Numbered from the stretch's first letter, positions 8,101-17,025 are shown. The stretch: 64,000 nt of DNA from Brachybacterium tyrofermentans (GCF_014897585.1 NZ_JABUXW010000005.1:62001-126000); one strand, 5' to 3'. A program made the numbers and translations. The notes: generated from the sequence alone by a model not told the origin.

Positions 8101-9045
8101 TCACCCCTTCACGGCCCCGGCGGTCAGGCCCTTGATCATCTGCTTCTGCAGGATGAGGAAGACGATGAGCATCGGGACGGTGGTCAGGACGGTGCCGGCC
8201 ATCACCGGGCCCCAGTTGGTCAGGCCCTCGTTGTCCTGCAGCTGGGTCAGGCCGATCGGCAGCGGTGCCACGGCGTCGGTGTCCGACATGAGGAACGGCC
8301 ACAAGTACTGGTTCCACTCGTTGACCACGGTGATCAGCGTGAACGCGACCAGGGTGGGCCAGGACATCGGCAGCACCACCCGGAACAGGGTGCGGAAGAA
8401 GCCCGTGCCGTCGAGCTCGGCGGCCTCCATGATCTCCTTGGGCAGCGACAGGAAGTGGTTGCGCATCAGGAAGGTGCCGAAGGCGACCGCGGCCAGCGGC
8501 ACGATGATGCCCTGGAAGGTGTTGCGCCATCCCCAGCTGGCCACGAGGGCGTAGTTGGAGATGACGGTGATCTGGTTGGGCACCATGAGTGACGCGATGA
8601 CCAGCAGGAACAGCAGGTTCCGCCCCGGGAAGCGCAGGAACGAGAGGCCGTAGGCGGTCATCACGCCGAGGCTGACCTCGACCACGGTGAGGATCCCCGT
8701 GATGATGACCGAGTTGCGCAGGTACTTGTCGAACCGCACCTCATTGATCACGTAGGAGTAGTTCTCCGGCGCGAAGGGATTGGGCAACCAGCTGATGGGG
8801 TTGGAGTAGATGTCCCCGTGGGTCTTCAGCGAGGTGACGACGATGAAGTACAGGGGGACGAAGAACAGCAGCACCGCGGCCAGCATCCCGAAGTAGCCCA
8901 AGAGCTTCCCGGCGGTCCCGCCCTGGAAGGCGAGGTGCCGGGAGGTGGCGCGCTTCTTCTGCGCGGGGGTGAGCTGAGGCGGGTCGTCGTCCTCGAGCCC
9001 GGGAACGGGCGGCAGGACGGCCTGTGCGTCGTTGGTCATCGTCAT
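8101..9045 (-). CDS. ugpE: Ugp-like ABC permease, second subunit (UgpE type)
   Basis: Inner-membrane permease of 314 aa with an N-terminal cytoplasmic tail of about 45 residues and six membrane segments of the MalG/UgpE type. The ATPase-contacting EAA loop reads EAAELDGTGFFRTLF, and the C-terminus QKQMIKGLTAGAVKG is the typical ending of the MalG class. Start at 9045 follows GGAGGTA with good spacing. Located 34 bp after the first permease and 113 bp before the binding protein. Confidence 0.87.
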   Translation of the reverse strand: MTMTNDAQAVLPPVPGLEDDDPPQLTPAQKKRATSRHLAFQGGTAGKLLGYFGMLAAVLLFFVPLYFIVVTSLKTHGDIYSNPISWLPNPFAPENYSYVINEVRFDKYLRNSVIITGILTVVEVSLGVMTAYGLSFLRFPGRNLLFLLVIASLMVPNQITVISNYALVASWGWRNTFQGIIVPLAAVAFGTFLMRNHFLSLPKEIMEAAELDGTGFFRTLFRVVLPMSWPTLVAFTLITVVNEWNQYLWPFLMSDTDAVAPLPIGLTQLQDNEGLTNWGPVMAGTVLTTVPMLIVFLILQKQMIKGLTAGAVKG

Positions 9046-9079
9046 GGGGGTACCTCCGTCCTTGTCTTCCTGGCCTTCT

Positions 9080-10060
9080 CTAGTCCTGTTTGTCCTGCAG
9101 CTTGACCTGCACGAGCGTGACGACCAGGACGATCAAGAACATGATCGTCGCGACCGCGGCGCCGTAGCCCGCTCGGTTGTTCACGAAGGTCTCCTGGTAG
9201 ACCTGATAGATGAGCGTCGAGGTGCCGGTGCCGAAGGGGCCGCCCTCGGTCATCACCTGGATGATGTCGAACACCTGGAACGAGTTCAGCAGCACCGTGA
9301 CGGACAGGAAGAACGTGGTGCCCTTCAGCTGGGGCAGCGTGACCCGCCAGAACTTCCGCCAGGCGGGCGTCCCGTCGATCTCGGCGGCCTCGTCGAGGTC
9401 GGAGCGACGACCCTGCAGGGCCGCCAGGTAGATCACGAAGGTGTAGCCGAGGTTCTTCCACACGTAGGTGGTGGTGATCATGAACAGCGCCCAGCCGGAA
9501 TGCTGATAGAACGCCGGGGTGTCCAGGCCGAGCCGGCCCAGCACGTCCTGGACCAGGCCGTAGCCGGGGTCGAACACGAACTGGAAGGCCACACCGATCG
9601 CGGCGCCGGAGATGACGTACGGGGCGAACACCATGGTGCGCACCATGTTGCGGGCGCGCAGGTGCTGGTCCAGCAGGAGGGCCAGTGCGAGGCCCAGTGC
9701 CATCGAGCCGATGACCGCGACGAGCGTGAAGATCAGCGTGTTGCGGGCGATCTGCCAGCTGGTGTCGTCGGTGAACCACTCGATGTAGTTCCCCAGGCCC
9801 ACGAACCGCATGTCCGGCGAGGAGATGTTCCAGTTGTAGAAGGAGATGCGGAAGTTGTCGATCAGCGGGCGGTAGGTGAACAGGCCCAGCAGGATCATGT
9901 TCGGCACGATCAAGATGGCAGCCAGGCCGATATGCCGCCAGTTGAGCGAGCGGGAGCGCTTCGTCGGCTCGTCGGACGTCGTCGTCTCGAGCCCCGGGAT
10001 CGCGGGAGTCGTCACAGCGGTCACAGTACGCGTCGCCGCTCCGTTTGGGAGCCAGGTCAC
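9080..10060 (-). CDS. ugpA: Ugp-like ABC permease, first subunit (UgpA type)
   Basis: Membrane permease of about 326 aa, first gene of the four-gene importer. Six hydrophobic segments follow a 35-residue cytoplasmic tail; the periplasmic start YRPLIDNFRISFYNW is a UgpA-type signature and the EAA loop reads EAAEIDGTPAWRKFW. The start is uncertain: GTG at 10060 lacks a clear Shine-Dalgarno sequence, and an internal GTG at 10024 would remove 12 residues without touching the membrane domain. Confidence 0.85.
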   Translation of the reverse strand: MTWLPNGAATRTVTAVTTPAIPGLETTTSDEPTKRSRSLNWRHIGLAAILIVPNMILLGLFTYRPLIDNFRISFYNWNISSPDMRFVGLGNYIEWFTDDTSWQIARNTLIFTLVAVIGSMALGLALALLLDQHLRARNMVRTMVFAPYVISGAAIGVAFQFVFDPGYGLVQDVLGRLGLDTPAFYQHSGWALFMITTTYVWKNLGYTFVIYLAALQGRRSDLDEAAEIDGTPAWRKFWRVTLPQLKGTTFFLSVTVLLNSFQVFDIIQVMTEGGPFGTGTSTLIYQVYQETFVNNRAGYGAAVATIMFLIVLVVTLVQVKLQDKQD

Positions 10061-10090
10061 ACGGTTCGCCCAGTTCCGTGACCATACTGC

Positions 10091-10116
10091 GACATCCAGG
10101 TGAGCTCCTGGGTGTC
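10091..10116. terminator. Short hairpin between aldehyde dehydrogenase and ugp genes
   Basis: Ten-base arms GACATCCAGG and CCTGGGTGTC pair with one G-U position around a six-base loop. It lies 62 bp past the stop codon of the aldehyde dehydrogenase gene and upstream of ugpA. There is no T-run, so a terminator role is only likely by position. Confidence 0.45.
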
Positions 10117-10178
10117 GTCCCTGGTCATGGCGTCGTCAGGTCAGCGGGCTCCAGCGTCCCCCGCGGGGTCGTCGGCCC

Positions 10179-11726
10179 TCACAGGGGCAGGCGCACGTAC
10201 GTCATCTCGAGGAACTCGGTGATGCCCTCGTGAGACCCCTCGCGGCCCAGGCCCGACTCCTTGACGCCGCCGAAGGGGGCCGACGGATCCGAGGCCACGC
10301 CGATGTTGACCGCGACCATCCCGGACTCGATCCGGCCGGCCACGTCGGTGACCTCGCCGAGATCCTCGCCCGCCACATAGGCCATGAGGCCGAACTCGGT
10401 GTCGTTGGCGGCGGCGACCATCTCGTCGATGTCGTCCAGCACGATGATCGGTGCGACCGGGCCGAAGATCTCCTCGCGGTTCACGCGGGCAGCGCGCGGC
10501 ACGTCGGTCAGCACGGTGGGCTCGTAGAAGTACCCGCCGTCGCTGCTTGAGCTGTCTGAGCTGTCCGTGCTGTCCGTGCTGGCACTGCCGCCTGCAGCGA
10601 GGGAGGCCGGTGCCGGTCGACGACCGCCCACGAGCACTCGGGCGCCGCGGTCCACGGCGTCCGCGACGAGATCCTCGATCTTCTCCAGTGCGGCGGCGTC
10701 GATCATCGGACCCATGGTCGTGCCGGGCGCGATCCCGGGGCCGACCTGGAGCTTCGCGGTCTCCTCCGCGAGGCGCGCCGTGAACTCCTCCGCGAGGGAC
10801 GAGTGCACGTAGAAGCGGTTCGCGGCGGTGCAGGCCTCGCCGTTGTTGCGGAACTTGCCCAGCATCGCGGCCTTGACCGCCGTCTCGACATCGGCGGAGG
10901 GCAGCACGAGGAAGGGTGCATTGCCGCCCAGCTCCATCGACGCCTTCAGCACGTGCTCGGACGCCTGGGCGAGCAGGGTGCGGCCCACGGGCGTGGAGCC
11001 GGTGAAGGACACCTTCCGCAGCCGCGGATCGGACATCAGCGTGGAGCTCAGCCCCTTCGAATCGGAGCTGACCACACAGTTCACGACGCCGGCGGGCACT
11101 CCGGCCTCGGCGAGGATCTCCATCAGCAGCAGCGAGGTCAGCGGGGTCTTCTGCGCGGGCTTGAGCACCACGGTGCAGCCGGCCGCGAGCGCCGGGGCGA
11201 TCTTGCGGGTGCCCATCGACAGCGGGAAGTTCCAGGGCGTGATCAGCAGGGTGGGGCCCACGGGGCGGGCCACGGTCAGGATCGCCTCGTCGGCGGCGGG
11301 GGCGTGGCGGAACCGTCCGGGCAGGCGCACCGCCTCCTCGCTGAACCAGCGCAGGAACTCCGCGCCGTAGGTGACCTCCCCGTACGCCTCGGCGAGCGGC
11401 TTGCCCATCTCCAGGGTCATGAGGAGTGCGAGGTCGTCGGCCCGCTCATGGCACAGGTCGTAGGCGCGGCGCAGGATCTCGGAGCGCTGTCGCGGGGTGG
11501 TCGCGGCCCAGTCCTCCTGCACGTCGACTGCCGCATCCAGCGCCTTGAGGCCGACGGCAGGCGCGTCGGCGTCGACCACCTGGGTCAGGGCGCGCCCGGT
11601 CGCGGGATCCAGCACGTCCAGGGAGGCGGTGCCGCCGAGGAAGCGACCGGCGACGAAGGAGCTGCGCGGAGTGCGCTCGAGCAGCTCGGCGATGCGGGAC
11701 GCGGTGATGGTGGGCAGGTCAGCCAT
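10179..11726 (-). CDS. NAD(P)-dependent aldehyde dehydrogenase, succinate-semialdehyde type
   Basis: Aldehyde dehydrogenase superfamily enzyme of 515 aa, oxidising an aldehyde such as succinate semialdehyde to the acid. The catalytic base is in the ELGGNAPFLVL segment and the nucleophile in NNGEACTAANR; the cofactor loop FTGSTPVGRTL and the C-terminal PFGGVKESGLGREG (typical of the GabD class) are present. The protein carries a Ser/Thr/Asp-rich insert near residues 378-397, encoded by a 9-bp tandem repeat, in a surface position where relatives have a short loop. ATG at 11726 follows CGAAGGAGCA. It stands alone; the physiological aldehyde is not shown by context. Confidence 0.87.
   Translation of the reverse strand: MADLPTITASRIAELLERTPRSSFVAGRFLGGTASLDVLDPATGRALTQVVDADAPAVGLKALDAAVDVQEDWAATTPRQRSEILRRAYDLCHERADDLALLMTLEMGKPLAEAYGEVTYGAEFLRWFSEEAVRLPGRFRHAPAADEAILTVARPVGPTLLITPWNFPLSMGTRKIAPALAAGCTVVLKPAQKTPLTSLLLMEILAEAGVPAGVVNCVVSSDSKGLSSTLMSDPRLRKVSFTGSTPVGRTLLAQASEHVLKASMELGGNAPFLVLPSADVETAVKAAMLGKFRNNGEACTAANRFYVHSSLAEEFTARLAEETAKLQVGPGIAPGTTMGPMIDAAALEKIEDLVADAVDRGARVLVGGRRPAPASLAAGGSASTDSTDSSDSSSSDGGYFYEPTVLTDVPRAARVNREEIFGPVAPIIVLDDIDEMVAAANDTEFGLMAYVAGEDLGEVTDVAGRIESGMVAVNIGVASDPSAPFGGVKESGLGREGSHEGITEFLEMTYVRLPL
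10549..10584. repeat. 9-bp tandem repeat inside the aldehyde dehydrogenase gene
   Basis: Four degenerate copies of a 9-bp unit (GAGCTGTCT-like) encode a run of Ser, Asp and Thr residues in frame within the enzyme. The run interrupts otherwise conserved sequence between the nucleotide-binding and catalytic parts. Confidence 0.8.
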
Positions 11727-11781
11727 GGGGTGCTCCTTCGTCGACGGGTGGTCCATCCAGTCTGCACCCGACGGCCGGGCG

Positions 11782-11853
11782 GGGCCCGACCGCGTGGCAG
11801 GGCCCGACGGCGTGGAAGGGCCTTGCCGCGTGGCGGGGACCGACCGCGGAGTC
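11782..11853. repeat. 18-bp tandem repeat reaching the GH15 stop codon
   Basis: Four copies (11782-11799, 11800-11817, 11818-11835, 11836-11853) of a degenerate 18-bp unit beginning GGGCCCGAC. The last copy overlaps the stop codon of the GH15 gene (11852-11854). The copies diverge at a few positions each, unlike the identical array at 4241. Confidence 0.8.
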
Positions 11854-13777
11854 AGTCCCGGGTCGTGGCGAGGGCGTCGACGGCGCGGATCAGGCCCAGG
11901 TGGCTGAAGGCCTGCGGGAAGTTCCCGGCCATGCGTCCGGCGCCGCTGTCGAACTCCTCGGCCAGCAGGTGCAGATCGTTCGCGCACCCCAGCAGCTGCT
12001 CCATGAGCGCCTCGGCCTCGTCGCGGCGACCGGAGGCGGCGTACTGCTCCACCAGCCAGAAGCAGCACACCAGGAAGGGGTGCTCATCCCCGGGCAGACC
12101 GTCCTGGCCCTGCGTGCGGTAACGCAGGATCAGTCCGTCCTCGGTGCGCAGGTCCTGCTCGATGCGGGCCACGGTGGCGAGCATGTGCGGGTCGTTCGCC
12201 GGCAGGAAGCCCGTGTGGGGGATCTGCAGCAGCGAGGCGTCCACCTCGGTGGAGCCGTAGGTCTGGGTGAGGGCTCCGTCGGCACCCACCCCTCGGGTCA
12301 TGATCTCCTGGCGCACCTGGTCTCTGATGTGCTTCCAGCGGGTGACCTGCTCCGTGGTGGCCGGCAGGCCGTGATCCTCGACGGCACGGACGGCGCGGTC
12401 GAAGGTCGCCCACACCATCACCCGGCCATGGGTGAAGTAGGCGGGGTCGCCGCGCATCTCCCAGATCCTCTGGTCGGGTTCGTCGATCCGGTCCTCGGTG
12501 TAGCGCACCAGTGCCTTCTGCAGCGGCCACGACCAGGCGGTCTCCTCCAAGCCGGCATCGCGCATCGCCGCGAGGGCGATCATCACCTCGCCCACCACGT
12601 CCGCCTGGTACTGATCGGCCGCCCCGTTGCCGACCCGCACCGGCACCGAGCCCTCGTAGCCCGCCAGATGCGGCACCTCCCGCTCGGGCAGGTTCCGGTC
12701 CCCGGTGATCGAGTACATGATCTGCAGCCGCTCCGGATCCCCGGCGATCGCCCGCAGCAGCCAGTCGCGCCAGGTCGCGGCGGCGTCGACGTGTCCGTGG
12801 CCCAGCAGCGCCTCGAGGGACAGGGCCGCGTCGCGCAGCCAGCAGTAGCGGTAGTCCCAGTTGCGCACCCCACCGAAGTCCTCGGGCAGGCTCGTGGTCG
12901 CGGCGGCGATGATGCCGCCGGTGCGGCGGTGGGTCAGCGCCCGCAGCACGAGCAGCGAGCGGGTCACCGGTTCTTCGTACTCGGCGTCGACCCGCACCTG
13001 GCCGAGCCAGCCGGTCCACTCCGCGATGGTGGCCTCGAGGGCGGTCTCGCTCTCGAGCGCGGCGGGCACCTGCTGCCAGGAGGGGAACCAGGTGAGCACC
13101 CAGCACGTGCTCTCCCCGGCGCGCAGGCGGTGCGTGCCCCGGTGGGTCCGGCCGTGCGGAGTGAGTGCGGGGCCGTGCAGCGCGATGCCGTCCCCGCCGG
13201 CGACGGCGATCAGCACACGGTTCCCGGCCTCGTCCTCGCCGCGGCGCACCCAGGGCACCGCCTGCCCGTACTCGAAGCGGATCTTCAGCTCCTGGAGCAC
13301 CTCGACCTCGCCCTCATGGCATTCCACATGACGCACGAGGTCCGCGTGGTCGTCGACGTCCCCGGAGAGGGAGGAGGCGCTCCCGGGGCCCGGCGAGGAC
13401 CCGGTCGCCTCACCCCCGGTGCTGTCGGCGTCGGCCACGGCGGAGTCGGAGTCACCGGTGTCGGTGCCGGCTCCGGTGCCGGATTCCCCGCCGCCGGTGA
13501 TCGGCATGTACTCGGTGACGGTGGCGGTCCCGGTGGGGGAGCGCCACACCGTCTCGAGCACCATCGTGCCGGGCAGGTAGCGGCGCGAGAGGACCTCGCC
13601 GTCAGCGATCCGCAGCGACCAGTGCCCGTTCTCGTCGTCGCCGAGCAGCGAGCAGAAGAGGGCATCGGAGTCGAAGCGGGGCAGGCACAGCCAGTTGATG
13701 ACCCCTTCCCTGGTCACGAGGGCGGTGGCGCGCTGGTCCGACAGCAGGGCGTGGTCTTCGATGAGCGGGCTGGTCAT
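11852..13777 (-). CDS. GH15 family glucoamylase/trehalase-like glycoside hydrolase
   Basis: Cytoplasmic inverting glycosidase of about 641 aa in GH15; actinobacterial members of this architecture are trehalases or glucoamylases. The N-terminal beta-sandwich (IEDHALLSDQRATALVTREG, INWLCLPRFDSDALF) precedes the (alpha/alpha)6 barrel, recognised by NWDYRYCWLRDAALSLEALL and GNGAADQYQADVVGE. No signal peptide. A Gly/Ser/Thr/Asp-rich insert of about 50 residues (near 95-150) splits the beta domain. ATG at 13777 is preferred, although GGAG sits unusually close to it and an upstream GTG at 13792 is possible. Divergent from the rclA-like gene across a strong palindrome. Confidence 0.87.
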   Translation of the reverse strand: MTSPLIEDHALLSDQRATALVTREGVINWLCLPRFDSDALFCSLLGDDENGHWSLRIADGEVLSRRYLPGTMVLETVWRSPTGTATVTEYMPITGGGESGTGAGTDTGDSDSAVADADSTGGEATGSSPGPGSASSLSGDVDDHADLVRHVECHEGEVEVLQELKIRFEYGQAVPWVRRGEDEAGNRVLIAVAGGDGIALHGPALTPHGRTHRGTHRLRAGESTCWVLTWFPSWQQVPAALESETALEATIAEWTGWLGQVRVDAEYEEPVTRSLLVLRALTHRRTGGIIAAATTSLPEDFGGVRNWDYRYCWLRDAALSLEALLGHGHVDAAATWRDWLLRAIAGDPERLQIMYSITGDRNLPEREVPHLAGYEGSVPVRVGNGAADQYQADVVGEVMIALAAMRDAGLEETAWSWPLQKALVRYTEDRIDEPDQRIWEMRGDPAYFTHGRVMVWATFDRAVRAVEDHGLPATTEQVTRWKHIRDQVRQEIMTRGVGADGALTQTYGSTEVDASLLQIPHTGFLPANDPHMLATVARIEQDLRTEDGLILRYRTQGQDGLPGDEHPFLVCCFWLVEQYAASGRRDEAEALMEQLLGCANDLHLLAEEFDSGAGRMAGNFPQAFSHLGLIRAVDALATTRD

Positions 13778-13802
13778 GGCTCCAGTGTGCACCTGCTGGT
13801 TC

Positions 13803-13849
13803 CGGCAGGGGCGGGAAAACTCTGCCCGACGGGCAGAGTGCCTGCCGGG
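13803..13849. promoter_or_regulatory. Nested palindromes in a divergent promoter region
   Basis: A perfect 21-bp palindrome (13820-13840, arms ACTCTGCCCG and CGGGCAGAGT around one base) is flanked by a second perfect inverted repeat, CCGGCAGG (13803-13810) and CCTGCCGG (13842-13849). Together they fill the 100-bp gap between the GH15 gene and the rclA-like gene, so a shared operator for an unknown regulator is the simplest reading. Confidence 0.6.
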
Positions 13850-13877
13850 GTACGGGGGTCCAGGCTACGGTGGGGCC

Positions 13878-15410
13878 ATGAGCACCTCGACCACTGAACC
13901 TGTCCGCGACTCTGAATCTGTCCGAGCCTCTGAACCGGCCCGCGGCTCCGGTGACGCTCCCGAGCTGACCTTCGACGTCCTCGTGATCGGCTGGGGCAAG
14001 GGCGGCAAGACCCTCGCCGCCACGCTCGGCGGGGCGGGGAAGCGTGTGGGCATGGTCGAGCAGTTCGACACCATGCACGGCGGCACCTGCATCAACATCG
14101 GCTGCGTGCCCACCAAGACCCTCGTCCACGACGCGGAGCAGCGCCGTGAGGACGACGACGCGCAGCAGTTCTGGGCCCGCGCCGTCGAGCGCCGCGACAC
14201 CGTGGTGGGGAAGATGCGCGACGTCAACCACCACATGCTCGCCGACCTCGACGCCGTCACCCTGATCGACGGCCGCGCCCGCTTCACCGCCGAGCGCACC
14301 GTGCAGGTCACCGGCGGCGACGACGTGCTCACCGCCTCGGCCGACGTGGTCATCGTGAACACCGGTGCCACCCCGACCCGGCCGGACCTGCCCGGCATCG
14401 ACTCCCCGCGGGTGCACGACTCCACGAGCGTGCAGCACGTGGACCCGCTGCCCGCCCGCCTCACCGTGATCGGCGCCGGCCCCATCGGCCTCGAGTTCGC
14501 CTCGATGTTCGCCGGGTACGGGGCCGACGTCACGCTCGTGAACCGTCGTGAGCGCCTGCTGCCCGACGAGGACGAGGACGTCGCCGCCGAGGTCACCAGC
14601 GTGCTCGAGGGCGACGGCATCCACGTGCTGCACGAGGCCTCGGCGGTACGGATCGAGGACGGCGCGGGCAGTGGGAACAGCACCGCGAGCGAGGACAGCT
14701 CTGCCAGCGGGAGCAGCTCCGCGAGTGAGAACAGCTCTGCCAGTGCGGTGGTCGTCTTGCGCGTCGGCTCCGAGGAGCGCCGGATCGAGGCCGACGCCAT
14801 CCTGCTCGCCACCGGCAGGCGCCCCGCGACCGACGACCTCGGGCTCGAGCAGGCAGGGATCGACGTTGACGAGCGCGGCGCGATCGTGGTCGACGAGCAT
14901 CTGCGCACGAGCGCCGAGAACGTGTACGCGATCGGCGACGTCCACGGCGGGTCTCAGCAGACCTACCTCTCCCTCGACGACTTCCGGATCGTGCTCTCCC
15001 AGCTGCAGGGAGACGGGGAGCGCACCACCACCGACCGGGTCGCCGTGCCCACCACCACCTTCCTCACCCCGCCGCTCGCGGCCGTCGGTCTCACCGCCGG
15101 CGAGGCGCTCGCCGCAGGACGCGACGTGCTCGTGGCCTCGCAGAAGACCGCGACGATCAAGGCGATGCCGCGCCCGAAGGCCGTCGGCGATCCGCGCGGG
15201 ATCGTGAAGTTCGTGGTCGACGCCCGGACCGACGAGATCCTCGGCGCGAGGCTGTTCCACGTCGACGCGCAGGAGGTCATCAACCTCGTCGCGCTCGCGA
15301 TGCGCACCGGCACCACCGCCACGCAGCTGAAGAACGGGATCTGGACCCACCCGGCCTCGACCGAGTCGCTGAACGAGACCCTCGGGAAGCTCGAGCCGCT
15401 CGAGGGCTGA
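13878..15410 (+). CDS. rclA: RclA-like pyridine nucleotide-disulfide oxidoreductase
   Basis: FAD- and NAD(P)H-dependent class I disulfide oxidoreductase of 510 aa. The N-terminal FAD fold GWGKGGKTLAATLGG and the redox pair Cys71/Cys76 in GGTCINIGCVPTKTLVHD match RclA, the enzyme that reduces hypothiocyanous acid and protects against reactive chlorine species. The NAD(P) fold IGAGPIGLEFASMF, the second FAD motif AIGDVHGG and the C-terminal interface domain are complete. Two departures: a 27-residue N-terminal tail of Glu/Ser/Arg, and a 24-residue Ser-rich insert (267-290) made of four hexapeptide repeats. The gene ends in a tandem repeat array. Confidence 0.85.
   Translation: MSTSTTEPVRDSESVRASEPARGSGDAPELTFDVLVIGWGKGGKTLAATLGGAGKRVGMVEQFDTMHGGTCINIGCVPTKTLVHDAEQRREDDDAQQFWARAVERRDTVVGKMRDVNHHMLADLDAVTLIDGRARFTAERTVQVTGGDDVLTASADVVIVNTGATPTRPDLPGIDSPRVHDSTSVQHVDPLPARLTVIGAGPIGLEFASMFAGYGADVTLVNRRERLLPDEDEDVAAEVTSVLEGDGIHVLHEASAVRIEDGAGSGNSTASEDSSASGSSSASENSSASAVVVLRVGSEERRIEADAILLATGRRPATDDLGLEQAGIDVDERGAIVVDEHLRTSAENVYAIGDVHGGSQQTYLSLDDFRIVLSQLQGDGERTTTDRVAVPTTTFLTPPLAAVGLTAGEALAAGRDVLVASQKTATIKAMPRPKAVGDPRGIVKFVVDARTDEILGARLFHVDAQEVINLVALAMRTGTTATQLKNGIWTHPASTESLNETLGKLEPLEG
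14676..14747. repeat. 18-bp in-frame tandem repeat inside the rclA-like gene
   Basis: Four copies (14676, 14694, 14712, 14730) of an 18-bp unit encode the hexapeptides NSTASE, DSSASG, SSSASE and NSSASA. The insert sits in the NAD-binding domain between two beta strands, where relatives have a short loop. Confidence 0.9.
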
Positions 15411-15490
15411 GCCGTTCGGGGACTGAGCCACTCGAGGACTGAGCCGCTCGAGGGCTGAATCGCTCGAGGACCGAGCCGGGCCGGGGACTG
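15395..15490. repeat. 16-bp tandem repeat crossing the rclA-like stop codon
   Basis: Six copies of a 16-bp unit (GCCGCTCGAGGGCTGA and variants; the sixth is 17 bp). The first copy encodes the last residues and the stop codon of the rclA-like gene, so later copies repeat the TGA. The array fills the gap to the convergent S10 peptidase gene, whose stop is at 15514. Confidence 0.88.
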
Positions 15491-15513
15491 AGCCGAGTCG
15501 GGGGAGCGCCGGG

Positions 15514-17025
15514 TCAGTCCCCGTCGGACGTGGTCTCGACCGCGGAGTCCTCGCCGGTCACGAACTCCGCGAGGTGCTGGGAGAGGGCGAGGCGGCTGGG
15601 TTCGTGGCAGTACATCATGTGCCCCGCCTCGTAGTACTCGATGCGGATCCGCTCGGCGTAGTCCTCCCGCGGGATCGCGAGCTGGGCGAGCACGTGCTCG
15701 CTCGCATGGAACGGGGTCGCGGCGTCGTGATAGCCGTGGGAGACCAGGACCGTCGTGTGCGGGGACTTCCGCAGGAGCCGGGAGAGATCCGAGGCGACCT
15801 CGACGGAGCGGTTCTCGAAGTCCTTGTAGCTCCACGGGTGCACCCGGCCGGACATGATCTCGTAGACCACGTCGCAGGAGAAGTCGAGCTCCGTGCGCAG
15901 GTACTGGTTGATCGTCGCGGTGTACGACGGGGCGAGCTGGTCGATCGACGGGTCCGTCTCCATCGTCGCCGCATTGCCCGCTCCCGCGGGCGCCGTGAAC
16001 CGCCCGTCGATGCGGCCGGTGACCAGGCCCTGGTCACGCAGCAGCTCGGCGAGGAACGCCAGGTGCTCGACGCGCAGGTTCGCCCGCTCCACCCATTCAG
16101 GGTCGATCCCGATGAGGGCGCCGATCCGGGCCGACGCCTCCTGGACCTGCTCCGACGAGAGCCGCAGGCCCGCGGCGAGCAGCGCCGGGTACTCCTGCTC
16201 CGCGAACGCCTCCGCCTCGTCGACCACGTCCTGCAGCAGGCGCCCCTCATGCTTGCCGTGGGCATGCGCGATCGCCGCATAGGTGGGCAGGTAGTGCACG
16301 TAGGGGCTGTCGTTGCCCGGGTCGAAGCTGATGGTGCCGAAGTCGAGCACGGGGGAGATCAGCACGACGCCCGCGACCGCCACGTAGTAGCGGTCCATGA
16401 GGTGAGCGGCGACGGCGGAGGCGCGGGTGGTGCCGTAGGACTCGCCGGCGAGGTGGATCGGGGAGGTCCAGCGCTGGTTGCGGGTCAGCCAGTCGATGAC
16501 GAACGCGGCGATCAGGTCGCGGTCCGCCGTCAAGCCGTGATGACGGGCGGGCTTCGCGCCGGGAGCGGGCCGCGAGTAGCCCGTGGTCATCGCGTCGACC
16601 ACGACGAGATCGGCGTGGCGCAGGATCGTCTCGTGGTTGTCCACCAGCTGGTGCGGGGGAGCGGCCGGGGAACCGGCATCCCCGGAGTCGACCCGGCGCG
16701 GGCCCAGCAGGCCCAGGTGCAGCCACACGGTCGACGCCCCGGGGCCGCCGTTGAACGCGAACATCACGGGCCGCTGCGGATCGTCGGTGCCCTGGGCGAG
16801 ATAGGAGACGGAGAACAGCTCGGCGTAGGCGGCGCCGCGCCCGTACTCCTCACCCTCGGGCTCCTCCCGCAGCACCACGGTGCCGGCGGTCGCGGTGTAG
16901 TCCAGCGGCCCGTCCGGCAGGGTGAGCGAATGAAGCGTCGTGACGAGGTGGTCCTCGGGGGCAGGGCTCGCGGAGCTCCCGTCGGAGTCGACCTCGGGGG
17001 AGGGGGTCGTGGGCTGGGCGTTCAC
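15514..17025 (-). CDS. S10 family serine carboxypeptidase
   Basis: Alpha/beta-hydrolase peptidase of 503 aa in family S10, which removes C-terminal residues from peptides. The oxyanion-hole motif FNGGPGAST (91-99), the nucleophile Ser196 in GESYGTTR, the Asp in SHGYHDAATP and the His in YEAGHMMY are all present and in order. No signal peptide is seen: the first 30 residues are Pro/Ser/Asp-rich, so the protein may be cytoplasmic and act on imported peptides. GTG start at 17025 follows CGAAGGAGCACGA. It converges on the rclA-like gene. Confidence 0.87.
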   Translation of the reverse strand: MNAQPTTPSPEVDSDGSSASPAPEDHLVTTLHSLTLPDGPLDYTATAGTVVLREEPEGEEYGRGAAYAELFSVSYLAQGTDDPQRPVMFAFNGGPGASTVWLHLGLLGPRRVDSGDAGSPAAPPHQLVDNHETILRHADLVVVDAMTTGYSRPAPGAKPARHHGLTADRDLIAAFVIDWLTRNQRWTSPIHLAGESYGTTRASAVAAHLMDRYYVAVAGVVLISPVLDFGTISFDPGNDSPYVHYLPTYAAIAHAHGKHEGRLLQDVVDEAEAFAEQEYPALLAAGLRLSSEQVQEASARIGALIGIDPEWVERANLRVEHLAFLAELLRDQGLVTGRIDGRFTAPAGAGNAATMETDPSIDQLAPSYTATINQYLRTELDFSCDVVYEIMSGRVHPWSYKDFENRSVEVASDLSRLLRKSPHTTVLVSHGYHDAATPFHASEHVLAQLAIPREDYAERIRIEYYEAGHMMYCHEPSRLALSQHLAEFVTGEDSAVETTSDGD

